64,000 bases of DNA. It comes from Desulfurobacterium sp. TC5-1. Lineage in GTDB: Bacteria > Aquificota > Aquificia > Desulfurobacteriales > Desulfurobacteriaceae. The notes beneath the pieces were generated by a model. It saw only the letters and a list, made by a program, of their open reading frames with translations, was not told the DNA's origin and searched no databases. Position 1 is the first letter of the stretch. Every line of letters begins with the position of its first letter. The stretch is from NCBI RefSeq assembly GCF_000421485.1, contig NZ_ATXC01000001.1, positions 1,047,087 through 1,111,086 on the forward strand, written 5' to 3'. The translations under genes and the position numbers were made by a program. Of the stretch, positions 18,088 to 24,694 are shown one piece after another.

Positions 18088-19219
18088 CTTCCCTCTCCTT
18101 CAGCTTTTTCTTTAATAAAACGCCTCTTGAAAGAACGCCACTCTTAACAAATATTTTTACAGCTTTTTTAAGATTCTTTTTGGGTGCCACAACGGCTAAT
18201 ATATCACCGGGTTCCAGGACGGTTGCTTCGTCAGGAAGATACACAACGCTTCCGTCTTCTTTTTTTATTGCTATTACCGTTACTCCAAACTGCTTTTTAA
18301 GATTAAGTTCCCTCAATGTTTTACCACATACTGGTGATTCGGGTGTAATTAATAGCTCTTCAATATCTATAAAGGTTTCTTCTCCAAAAAGGAGCTCTTC
18401 TAAAAACGATCTTTCGCCAAATATTGGTGGTTTTTCTGCTAATGAGGCTATCCGTCTTGAGGTGATTTCTGGTATTGTTTCAACATAGTCTGCACCAACG
18501 AGTTTAAGCTTCTCTTTAAAGTTTTCATTGTTGATTATAGAGAATATGAAAAAATTTCTGATTTTTAACTTCTTAGCAACATTTTTAACAGTAAGAGTTA
18601 TGGCGAGATTTTTGTAATCCTCAGTTTCCGCTACAATCGCGCCAACTGCTCTTTCTATATTGGCGAGATAGATGGTATTTTCATTTGAAGGATCAAGATT
18701 GAGGTAAAATTTGATGTCGTTTTTCTTTGCAAAATCTTCAATATTTTCGGAGTTACTGATTACGACATATGGAATACCTTTTCCGTTAAATTCTCTTGTA
18801 AGATGAACAACATAGTCGTTTAGTCCAAATATTAAATAGTGGTTTTTCAAGTTATTTATGTCCGAAACCATCTTTCTAAACCTCACGATTTTTTTTACTT
18901 CGCCTGATGTGACTATGTTTATTAGAACGGCTATGGAATAACCCATTACGCTTCCAACGCCGAAAGTCATTACCAATATGTTGAAAATTCTTCCCTTTGC
19001 TGTCATATTCCACATTTCGCCGTAACCTATGGTCGTGACGGTCAGGATAGTCATGTAGAAAGCCTTTAAAAGTCTGACATGAGAGATGAGCATATATCCG
19101 ATGGTGGAAACCATTATAGTTATTAGTGCAATAATAAGAGGAGGCCTAAATTTCATGACTATCTCGAGGATTCTATCCTCTCCAAATTCTGAAGGCATTC
19201 TTTTTTCTATCTTTTTCAA
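18074..19219 (-). CDS. Potassium channel with TrkA N and C domains
   Basis: A 381-residue two-transmembrane, RCK-gated channel. Membrane helices lie near residues 28-48 and 75-100, with the pore loop TILTVTTIGYGE between them; the selectivity filter is TIGYGE rather than the usual TVGYGD. A Rossmann-type TrkA-N domain starts near HYLIFGLNDYVV (about 127), and a TrkA-C domain with LEPGDILAVVAP lies near 335-345. The TrkA-C domain may bind a ligand that gates the pore. It shares a 14-base overlap with the DUF6394 gene downstream. Confidence 0.85.
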   Translation of the reverse strand: MKKIEKRMPSEFGEDRILEIVMKFRPPLIIALITIMVSTIGYMLISHVRLLKAFYMTILTVTTIGYGEMWNMTAKGRIFNILVMTFGVGSVMGYSIAVLINIVTSGEVKKIVRFRKMVSDINNLKNHYLIFGLNDYVVHLTREFNGKGIPYVVISNSENIEDFAKKNDIKFYLNLDPSNENTIYLANIERAVGAIVAETEDYKNLAITLTVKNVAKKLKIRNFFIFSIINNENFKEKLKLVGADYVETIPEITSRRIASLAEKPPIFGERSFLEELLFGEETFIDIEELLITPESPVCGKTLRELNLKKQFGVTVIAIKKEDGSVVYLPDEATVLEPGDILAVVAPKKNLKKAVKIFVKSGVLSRGVLLKKKLKEREDGLE

Positions 19220-19274
19220 GGACTCCTCTCCCCCGATAAAACTTTATCAATTATATCGTAAAGTTTGGCGCAAG

Positions 19275-19302
19275 TGGACACTACAAGCGGGATTGCTATA
19301 TT
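19275..19302 (+). promoter_or_regulatory. Promoter of tRNA-Sec
   Basis: TGGACA (19275-19280) and TATATT (19297-19302) with a 16-base spacer fit a housekeeping sigma promoter and place the start about ten bases before the tRNA. The 383-base gap between the channel gene and glnB holds this promoter, the tRNA, a short inverted repeat and the glnB promoter region. Confidence 0.6.
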
Positions 19303-19319
19303 TAATTTTAAACTTTTAA

Positions 19320-19414
19320 GGAGGCAGATGGAGGCTGGTGTCTCCCCCGGACTTCAAATCCGGTGGTCCCGCGAAGAGCGGGACGGTAGGTTCGATTCCT
19401 ATCTGCCTCCGCCA
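19320..19414 (+). tRNA. selC: tRNA-Sec (anticodon TCA)
   Basis: The sequence folds into a selenocysteine tRNA. The acceptor stem has eight base pairs (GGAGGCAG with CTGCCTCC), then discriminator G and an encoded CCA. The anticodon stem CCGGA/TCCGG holds a CTTCAAA loop with TCA at 19354-19356. A long variable arm (GTCCCGC-GAA-GAGCGGGAC region) and a T-loop TTCGATT follow. The eight-pair acceptor and long variable arm are diagnostic of bacterial tRNA-Sec. The host should therefore insert selenocysteine at UGA codons, but no selA, selB, selD or evident selenoprotein gene lies in the window. Confidence 0.96.
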
Positions 19415-19448
19415 TTTCTGCACTTGATTTATTCAATATATCTCTTTA

Positions 19449-19467
19449 GTGCACAAAAAAAGTGCAC
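19449..19467. repeat. Short inverted repeat GTGCAC-A7-GTGCAC
   Basis: Two copies of the self-complementary GTGCAC flank seven A residues. It could form a six-pair hairpin downstream of tRNA-Sec or be a regulator site before glnB. No T-run follows, so a terminator role is doubtful. Confidence 0.35.
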
Positions 19468-19541
19468 ATTTCTTCTCCTGAAATTTAATTAACGCCTTCT
19501 CTGCAAAGTTTTTCCAAAAACTTTTCCCATTCCTTCCAATT

Positions 19542-19557
19542 TGGCAAGAAATTTGTT
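19542..19557 (+). promoter_or_regulatory. Sigma-54-like promoter of glnB-glnA
   Basis: TGGCA-A-G-N4-TTG-TT matches the sigma-54 consensus TGGCAC-G-N4-TTGC-W except for C to A after TGGCA and C to T in the -12 GC. It lies 45 bases before the glnB ATG. Nitrogen genes are classical sigma-54 targets, which supports the call; the imperfect -12 lowers it. Confidence 0.45.
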
Positions 19558-19583
19558 TAAATAATACCCGAGGTGAATTCTAA

Positions 19584-19940
<357 letters not shown>

Positions 19941-19972
19941 TTAAATTTAGAAATATCCTGCAGGAGGTAGAT

Positions 19973-21391
19973 ATGAAGCCAAGTAACGCTAAGGAAGTTG
20001 TAGAGCTTATCCAGAGGGAAGGGGTTAAGTTCGTTGACCTCAGATTTTCTGACATGTTCGGCACATGGCACCATGTAACATTTCCAGCCCATGAGATTTC
20101 CGAAGAGTCTTTTGAGCAGGGACTTTTCTTTGACGGTTCTTCAATCAGACAGTGGCAGCCAATTAATGCAAGTGACATGATGTTCAAGCTTGATCCAACC
20201 TCAGCTGTCATCGATCCTCTTTCTGAGGTTCCCACACTTGTCGTAATTGCTGACATTGTTGATCCTGTTACAAAAGAGCCTTACGAGAAGGACCCAAGAA
20301 ACATTGCGAAAAAAGCACTCGAGTACCTTAAGTCAACGGGGATCGGTGATACCGTTTACTGTGGTCCTGAGCCTGAATTTTTCATTTTTGATGATGTAAG
20401 GTTTGATGCTGGAACAAACTACAGCTTTGCCTTTGTAGATTCTGAAGAAGGTTGGTGGAGAACAGGGGAAGAAGAGGGACCGAACCTTGGTCATAAAGTT
20501 AAGCCAAAAGGTGGTTACTTCCCTGTTCCACCGGTAGATGCTCTTGACCATATAAGAAAGATGATGGCTCTTAAAATGGAAGAGGCTGGCTTAGTTGTTG
20601 AGTGCCTCCACCACGAAGTTGCTACAGGCGGTCAGTGCGAAATTGACTTTAGATTTGGAGATCTTATAACAGCTGCTGACAACATCATGTGGGCTAAGTA
20701 CATCGTTAAAAATGTTGCTAAGATGTTTGGAAAGACTGCAACATTTATGCCCAAGCCACTTTTTGGCGATAACGGAACAGGTATGCACACTCACATGTCT
20801 ATATGGAAAGATGGTGAGAACCTCTTTGATGGTGACAGCTATGCCGGACTTTCTGAAACAGCTCTCTACTTCATCGGTGGTATTATAAAGCACGCCAAGG
20901 CAGTTTGTGCATTTACAAACCCAACAGTAAACTCTTACAAGAGACTTGTTCCTGGATTTGAGGCGCCTGTTAACCTCTGCTACTCAGCAAGAAACAGATC
21001 TGCTTCTATCAGGGTTCCCGTTGTAACAAATCCTAAGGCCAAGAGAATTGAAGTAAGATTCCCTGACAACTCAGGTGCTCCTTACCTTGCATTCACGGCA
21101 CTTCTCATGGCAGGTCTTGATGGTATTGAGAACAAGATTCACCCAGGCGAGCCCGTTGATAAAAACCTCTACGATCTTCCACCGGAGGAACTCAAAGACA
21201 TTCCAACAGTTCCCGGTTCTCTTGCAGAAGCGATTGATGCCCTTGAGAAGGATTACGAGTTCCTTACAAAAGGTGGCGTAATGACAGAGAAATTCCTCGA
21301 GGATTACATTGAATACAAGAGGACAGAGGAGATTGACCCTGTTAGACTCAGACCGACACCAATGGAGTTTCTCCTCTACTACGATGTTTAA
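19973..21391 (+). CDS. glnA: Glutamine synthetase, type I
   Basis: GlnA makes glutamine from glutamate, ammonia and ATP. About 472 residues, the normal length for the type I dodecamer. Visible blocks are [10 protein letters not shown] near residue 50, EPEFFIFD near 130, [10 protein letters not shown] near 265, the NRSASIRVP block near 342, and NLYDLPPEE near 398, whose Tyr matches the adenylylation site of the GSI-beta form. The ATG at 19973 is chosen because AGGAGGT precedes it; the frame is open further upstream. A strong terminator follows. Confidence 0.97.
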   Translation: MKPSNAKEVVELIQREGVKFVDLRFSDMFGTWHHVTFPAHEISEESFEQGLFFDGSSIRQWQPINASDMMFKLDPTSAVIDPLSEVPTLVVIADIVDPVTKEPYEKDPRNIAKKALEYLKSTGIGDTVYCGPEPEFFIFDDVRFDAGTNYSFAFVDSEEGWWRTGEEEGPNLGHKVKPKGGYFPVPPVDALDHIRKMMALKMEEAGLVVECLHHEVATGGQCEIDFRFGDLITAADNIMWAKYIVKNVAKMFGKTATFMPKPLFGDNGTGMHTHMSIWKDGENLFDGDSYAGLSETALYFIGGIIKHAKAVCAFTNPTVNSYKRLVPGFEAPVNLCYSARNRSASIRVPVVTNPKAKRIEVRFPDNSGAPYLAFTALLMAGLDGIENKIHPGEPVDKNLYDLPPEELKDIPTVPGSLAEAIDALEKDYEFLTKGGVMTEKFLEDYIEYKRTEEIDPVRLRPTPMEFLLYYDV

Positions 21392-21411
21392 TGTTCCTTT
21401 GATATTTTTCG

Positions 21412-21436
21412 GGGGCGGCCTTTGTGCCGCCCCTTT
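21412..21436. terminator. Bidirectional terminator between glnA and the ResB-like gene
   Basis: An eight-pair GGGGCGGC/GCCGCCCC stem with a CTTTGT loop is followed by TTT on the plus strand and preceded by T-rich sequence that reads as A-rich on the other strand. It separates two convergent units. Confidence 0.85.
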
Positions 21437-22078
21437 CTATTTTCTGAGGAAGGTTTTTACCGTCTGGATTGAAAGGGAGATAACAAAACAGACAGCGCAT
21501 AAAAGCGTTACAAAGGGCAAGATAGAGAAAGGCTGGTATTTGAAAATCATACCATTTGAGTCCACTCCCGATATCCACACGACACCGTTTTTGGTTATCA
21601 GAGGATCGTTAAAAGAAGTTGTGCCTTCAACAATTTTTTTATTTTTCTCTATCGAAATTCTTGCGGTAACTGACATGGTTTGAGGATTTACACTTACATT
21701 TTCCACTTTTATTTTAATGTCTCCTCCCCTTACGACGCCTTCAGGAAAGCCCCTGAACTGATATACAGGAAGAAACAGAAACAGGATGCATAGGACAACC
21801 GTTAAACCACCGCTGATATGAACAATATTTTTCAAGGATAGTTTTTTAAAGGAGAAGAGTGAGCAGAGAAAGGTCTGAAGCCCTGTTATAAAGAGCAGGA
21901 AAGCTGTTACCATTATGGGAATTTTCAGATAGAGCGGCATGACAGGAAAAAATCGATAAAGGCCCATTTCGTTTATCACTGTTCCTCTACCTGAGAATAC
22001 TACGATAAATGAAGTTAGAAAGAAAAGTAGTATAAGAACCAGAAAAACTTTTTTTGACTTTATTAGATTAGAAACCAT
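21437..22078 (-). CDS. ResB-like cytochrome c biogenesis protein
   Basis: A 213-residue membrane protein with membrane segments near residues 12-30, 50-72, 84-104 and 188-205, and a soluble region of about 80 residues in between, probably periplasmic. This is a reduced form of the ResB/Ccs1 layout. The call rests mainly on its 11-base overlap with a CcsA-like gene; the system II machinery pairs these two to deliver haem and keep apocytochrome cysteines reduced. It is shorter than typical ResB, so it is a divergent member. Confidence 0.65.
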   Translation of the reverse strand: MVSNLIKSKKVFLVLILLFFLTSFIVVFSGRGTVINEMGLYRFFPVMPLYLKIPIMVTAFLLFITGLQTFLCSLFSFKKLSLKNIVHISGGLTVVLCILFLFLPVYQFRGFPEGVVRGGDIKIKVENVSVNPQTMSVTARISIEKNKKIVEGTTSFNDPLITKNGVVWISGVDSNGMIFKYQPFSILPFVTLLCAVCFVISLSIQTVKTFLRK

Positions 22079-22709
22079 GTGTTCCTCCGAAGAGGAAGTT
22101 TATTCCGAAGAACGAGAAGAGAACGAAGCCACCGGCAGCAGCGATGAAATAATGTTTAAATTCCTTGAATGCCTTATCCGTTTCCACGTGCAGGAGAAAT
22201 GCGGTATAAAACCATAAAAACAGAGAAAAAAGGGATTTCGGTTCAAAAGGGAACAGGTCTGCCCAGGCAAGGTAAGCCCATATTCCACCAATAACCATAG
22301 ATACGGAAAACAGGAGAAATCCAAGTAGTAGAGGTTTCTTATAGGTTAAATTTTTTTTCTTTAAATCAAACAGTGCTATTACCGACAGAGATAGAAAAAT
22401 TGCGTAGGATACCATGGCAGAGGTTACGTGGATGATAAATAGAGGCGTTCTTATAATGGGAGGTATTTCCTTGATAGACTGTGGAAGAAAAAATAGAGGA
22501 ATAGTTAAAAAGATGGACAGGATAGTTCCTGCTATACCTGTTTCCATGAGTCCTGAAATTAGTGCAAATACTGCTGTTAACAGCAGTAGGGAATCAAATG
22601 GAGAGAATATAGGAGGATACCCTGTTTTGAAGGTTCTGTAAATCTCTATAACGGTTAAGATAACGAAAACCGTGAAGTTTAGAAATTTTTGAGTCTTTTT
22701 TAAGTTCAT
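22068..22709 (-). CDS. ccsA: CcsA/ResC-like cytochrome c assembly protein
   Basis: About 214 residues with six or more membrane segments. In the last third, GGIWAYLAWADLFPFEPKSLFSLFLWFYTAFLLH follows the CcsA haem-handling region (W..W.W.P.....l.tW..y...lH), with some Trp replaced. CcsA moves haem across the membrane and attaches it to CxxCH sites outside, a need that fits the many multiheme cytochromes in this window. The ATG at 22709 is preferred; a longer frame would run into the DUF1847 gene. It lies one base after that gene. Confidence 0.78.
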   Translation of the reverse strand: MNLKKTQKFLNFTVFVILTVIEIYRTFKTGYPPIFSPFDSLLLLTAVFALISGLMETGIAGTILSIFLTIPLFFLPQSIKEIPPIIRTPLFIIHVTSAMVSYAIFLSLSVIALFDLKKKNLTYKKPLLLGFLLFSVSMVIGGIWAYLAWADLFPFEPKSLFSLFLWFYTAFLLHVETDKAFKEFKHYFIAAAGGFVLFSFFGINFLFGGTHGF

Positions 22710-22710
22710 A

Positions 22711-23280
22711 TCATTCCCCCATGATTCTACGCAGATGGTACGGTGTGTAAAGTGCACCTGCAGGGTTGTGAGAGAGTACTCTGTCTTTAACGATGAATAC
22801 TGTTGAAGGTGCATCAGAGTATTTCTGAAACAGAATATCGTGGCCGACGCAAAGGCCTATTACTATGTTAAGGTCTGTTCCCTTTTCGTTTAAGGCTTTT
22901 GCCTGTCCTATGGGGTTGCATACAGCTTCTTTCCCTTCTTTAAGTTTTGGTATGTTCAGTGTTTCTTTATCTACGCTTCCAATCTTACAAATGGCTGAGA
23001 AAACTTCAAATCCTTTTTTGGTTAAGATTTCTGCGACAGTCTTTGCTTCATTGAAAAGCCCTATGCAGAACGCTATGCCTATTCTCCTGTATCCCATTCT
23101 CTTTGAAAATTCTACGATTTCCTCTATTCGGGTCATTTTGCAGTAGAATTCTTTTTCTATTTCGGAAGCCGTTTTTAGCATCTTCAGGTCTTCTTTTGGA
23201 AGAGTATGTAATTCAGGGGATTTCTGACATACCTTTCCTTCACGGTAACATCCTTTATCGTTACACAGGTGACACTTCAT
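22711..23280 (-). CDS. DUF1847 family metal-binding protein
   Basis: A 189-residue cysteine-rich protein. The N-terminus CHLCNDKGCYREGKVC has four closely spaced cysteines, and later motifs RRIGIAFCIGLFNEA, VFSAICKIG, AVCNPIGQA and IVIGLCVGHDILF match DUF1847, a family of probable iron-sulfur or zinc proteins. Function is unknown. It lies between a NifX-like gene and the haem-delivery genes, 11 bases from the former, so all four are likely one transcript. Confidence 0.82.
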   Translation of the reverse strand: MKCHLCNDKGCYREGKVCQKSPELHTLPKEDLKMLKTASEIEKEFYCKMTRIEEIVEFSKRMGYRRIGIAFCIGLFNEAKTVAEILTKKGFEVFSAICKIGSVDKETLNIPKLKEGKEAVCNPIGQAKALNEKGTDLNIVIGLCVGHDILFQKYSDAPSTVFIVKDRVLSHNPAGALYTPYHLRRIMGE

Positions 23281-23291
23281 ATTTTTCTCCG

Positions 23292-23663
23292 TCAGTGGTG
23301 GTGTCCGCCTTCAGAAGGCTGTGTAAGTGGTTGTAGTTTTCCTTCATTGTAAAGGCTTATGGCATCTTCTACAAACTTTATATTTTCGGGTATGAGGAAA
23401 ATTTTTATGCCGGCGGTTTGAAGGTTAAAGAACGCTCCTTCACCCATCTCTTTCACAAGAACTACATCAACGCCGTTTCTCATAAAGAGATCAGCTATTA
23501 ATCGTCCACCTCCGTAACCTGCTCGTTTCTTTGGATTTTCAACAAGCATCGATTCTCCCGTTATTCCGTTGAATATCACAAATGCAGGTGCTTTTCCAAA
23601 GTGAGGACTTATGAGCTTTTTTCCATTAACTTCCGTTTCTACTGCCGGAATAGCGATAATCAT
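23292..23663 (-). CDS. NifX/NifB-type iron-molybdenum cofactor-binding-like protein
   Basis: A 123-residue protein of the dinitrogenase iron-molybdenum cofactor family (PF02579). Visible features are IAIPAVETEVNGKKLISPHFGKAPAFVIF at the start, the GGGRLIADLFMRNGVDVVLV block near residue 51, and a C-terminal GGHHH that could bind metal. Many such proteins occur outside nitrogen fixation and are thought to carry iron-sulfur or Mo-Fe clusters. GAGGAGGTG precedes the ATG. The GC-rich non-coding island lies just upstream on the same strand. Confidence 0.85.
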   Translation of the reverse strand: MIIAIPAVETEVNGKKLISPHFGKAPAFVIFNGITGESMLVENPKKRAGYGGGRLIADLFMRNGVDVVLVKEMGEGAFFNLQTAGIKIFLIPENIKFVEDAISLYNEGKLQPLTQPSEGGHHH

Positions 23664-23705
23664 GCAACACCTCCTCGGGTTAGGTTATACTAATAATATG
23701 ATTTT

Positions 23706-23875
23706 AGCGGGAAAGTTGCCAGTGACTTTCTTCCCGCTTCACAGGGCGCTACTGCACCCTCCACGGACATGAGCTTGCGGACAGCCCATCCCCACCACCC
23801 TTTTAAGGCGGGCGAGACCTCCTTCTTCGCTGTCGCAACACGGTGCGATGACACTGCCTTGAAAAGGAAAGGATT
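23706..23875 (-). ncRNA. GC-rich structured non-coding island, candidate RNA
   Basis: This stretch is clearly richer in G and C than its surroundings, a hallmark of structured RNA in thermophiles. Read on the minus strand it forms several hairpins: TCGCA/TGCGA with a CCGTGT loop; AAGG-A-GG/CC-G-CCTT; AGGGTGC/GCGCCCT with an AGTA loop, which needs a G-U pair available only on the minus strand; and an AGCGGG...CCCGCT stem containing an AAAGT/ACTTT inner helix. It lies 3' of the AGOG gene and 5' of the NifX-like gene, both on the same strand. It may be a leader RNA, a small RNA, or the remnant right end of an IS200/IS605 element (omega-RNA region). One frame is open and reads VEGAVAPCEAG, which is not recognised as a gene. 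Confidence 0.5.
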
Positions 23876-23889
23876 AGCGCAGACTTATC

Positions 23890-24552
23890 CTAAACTTTCC
23901 ACTTTTTGTGGGATAGCCATAAAACTGCATCAATGTGAATCAGGGGAATTCCCGTCTCTTCTTCCAATCTTTTCCAGAAATTTTTATCTTCTGAAATTGA
24001 GCGGATGCGGCTGTCCATTGGTATGAATATACCTTTCGGTGCGGTAAGGTTTTCATCATACATTGTACGGCATGCATAGATAAACATTTTTATTGCAAAG
24101 ACAACGGTTTTTGCATCTTTTCTCTGCTTAAGGGCTTTTGAAAGTTTATCCAATAATCCTTTTATGTCTTTCATTGCAATTTCCACATCATTTTCTGTTT
24201 TAAAAATCTCGTCCACGGCTCTTTTAACCTTTTCAAATCTTTTAAGCCGCGTTTTTAAAAGCCTATAGTTGTTCAGTTTTAAAAATTCTGGAAAGTCTTC
24301 AATTCTGCTGTGGACAGAAAAAAACTCAGAAAACCTTTTCCAGTATTCTTCACCTCTCATTGGTAGCTGGTAAGAGAGGAGAGCATTTATAACCACGAGT
24401 TTTACAAAAGAAACTCTTTTATCTTTGTAGTAGGTGGAGAGTTCTTTAATTGCCTGAAACTGGGGATCGCTTTTTTCAATTTGAATAACATCGTTTATAG
24501 TCATTGATGATAAAGTTTTCTTCATTCCGGAATAAACCTTACTGTTCAACAC
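23890..24552 (-). CDS. AGOG-type 8-oxoguanine DNA glycosylase/lyase
   Basis: A 220-residue protein matching the archaeal GO glycosylase family (PF09171), which removes 8-oxoguanine and cleaves the strand by a lyase step. Recognisable are INALLSYQLPMRGEEYWKRFSEFF near residue 55, the helix-hairpin-helix-like region leading to DAKTVVFAIKMFIYACR near 145, whose Lys is the likely Schiff-base residue, and FIPMDSRIRSIS near 176, whose Asp is the likely catalytic acid. The start is GTG 24552 or the adjacent TTG, both after AGAGG. It diverges from cooS. Confidence 0.8.
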   Translation of the reverse strand: MLNSKVYSGMKKTLSSMTINDVIQIEKSDPQFQAIKELSTYYKDKRVSFVKLVVINALLSYQLPMRGEEYWKRFSEFFSVHSRIEDFPEFLKLNNYRLLKTRLKRFEKVKRAVDEIFKTENDVEIAMKDIKGLLDKLSKALKQRKDAKTVVFAIKMFIYACRTMYDENLTAPKGIFIPMDSRIRSISEDKNFWKRLEEETGIPLIHIDAVLWLSHKKWKV

Positions 24553-24609
24553 TTTCCTCTTTAAGAATGGTAATCATTCCTGTTAAGTATGGTGAAAATA
24601 AAGGAATCC

Positions 24610-24623
24610 TTGACGTAAATCAA
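24610..24623 (+). promoter_or_regulatory. FNR/DNR-type operator upstream of cooS
   Basis: TTGAC-GTAA-ATCAA differs from the FNR consensus TTGAT-N4-ATCAA at one base. It lies 72 bases before the cooS ribosome site region and about 60 bases before a GATAAT -10-like element (24664-24669), compatible with class I activation. A Crp/Fnr regulator with an ETVSR recognition helix is encoded two genes downstream. Confidence 0.6.
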
Positions 24624-24694
24624 AGATATCACAGGTCTATTCTAACAAATTTAGAAGAGAATGGATAATAAAACTAAATTTTCAGGAGGAGAAG

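Noticed and set aside
22707-22814. Longer N-terminus for the CcsA-like protein
   Set aside because: It would overlap the DUF1847 gene by about 100 bases and adds a hydrophilic stretch unlike CcsA; ATG 22709 fits the operon spacing.
23760-23785. CGGACA direct repeats in the GC-rich island as a CRISPR-like array
   Set aside because: Only two six-base copies separated by eight bases are present, with no repeat-spacer periodicity.
23769-24026. Plus-strand open frame of 85 codons crossing the GC-rich island and the AGOG gene
   Set aside because: It runs antisense to the AGOG coding region and owes its openness to composition. The island is better explained as structured RNA or an element relic.
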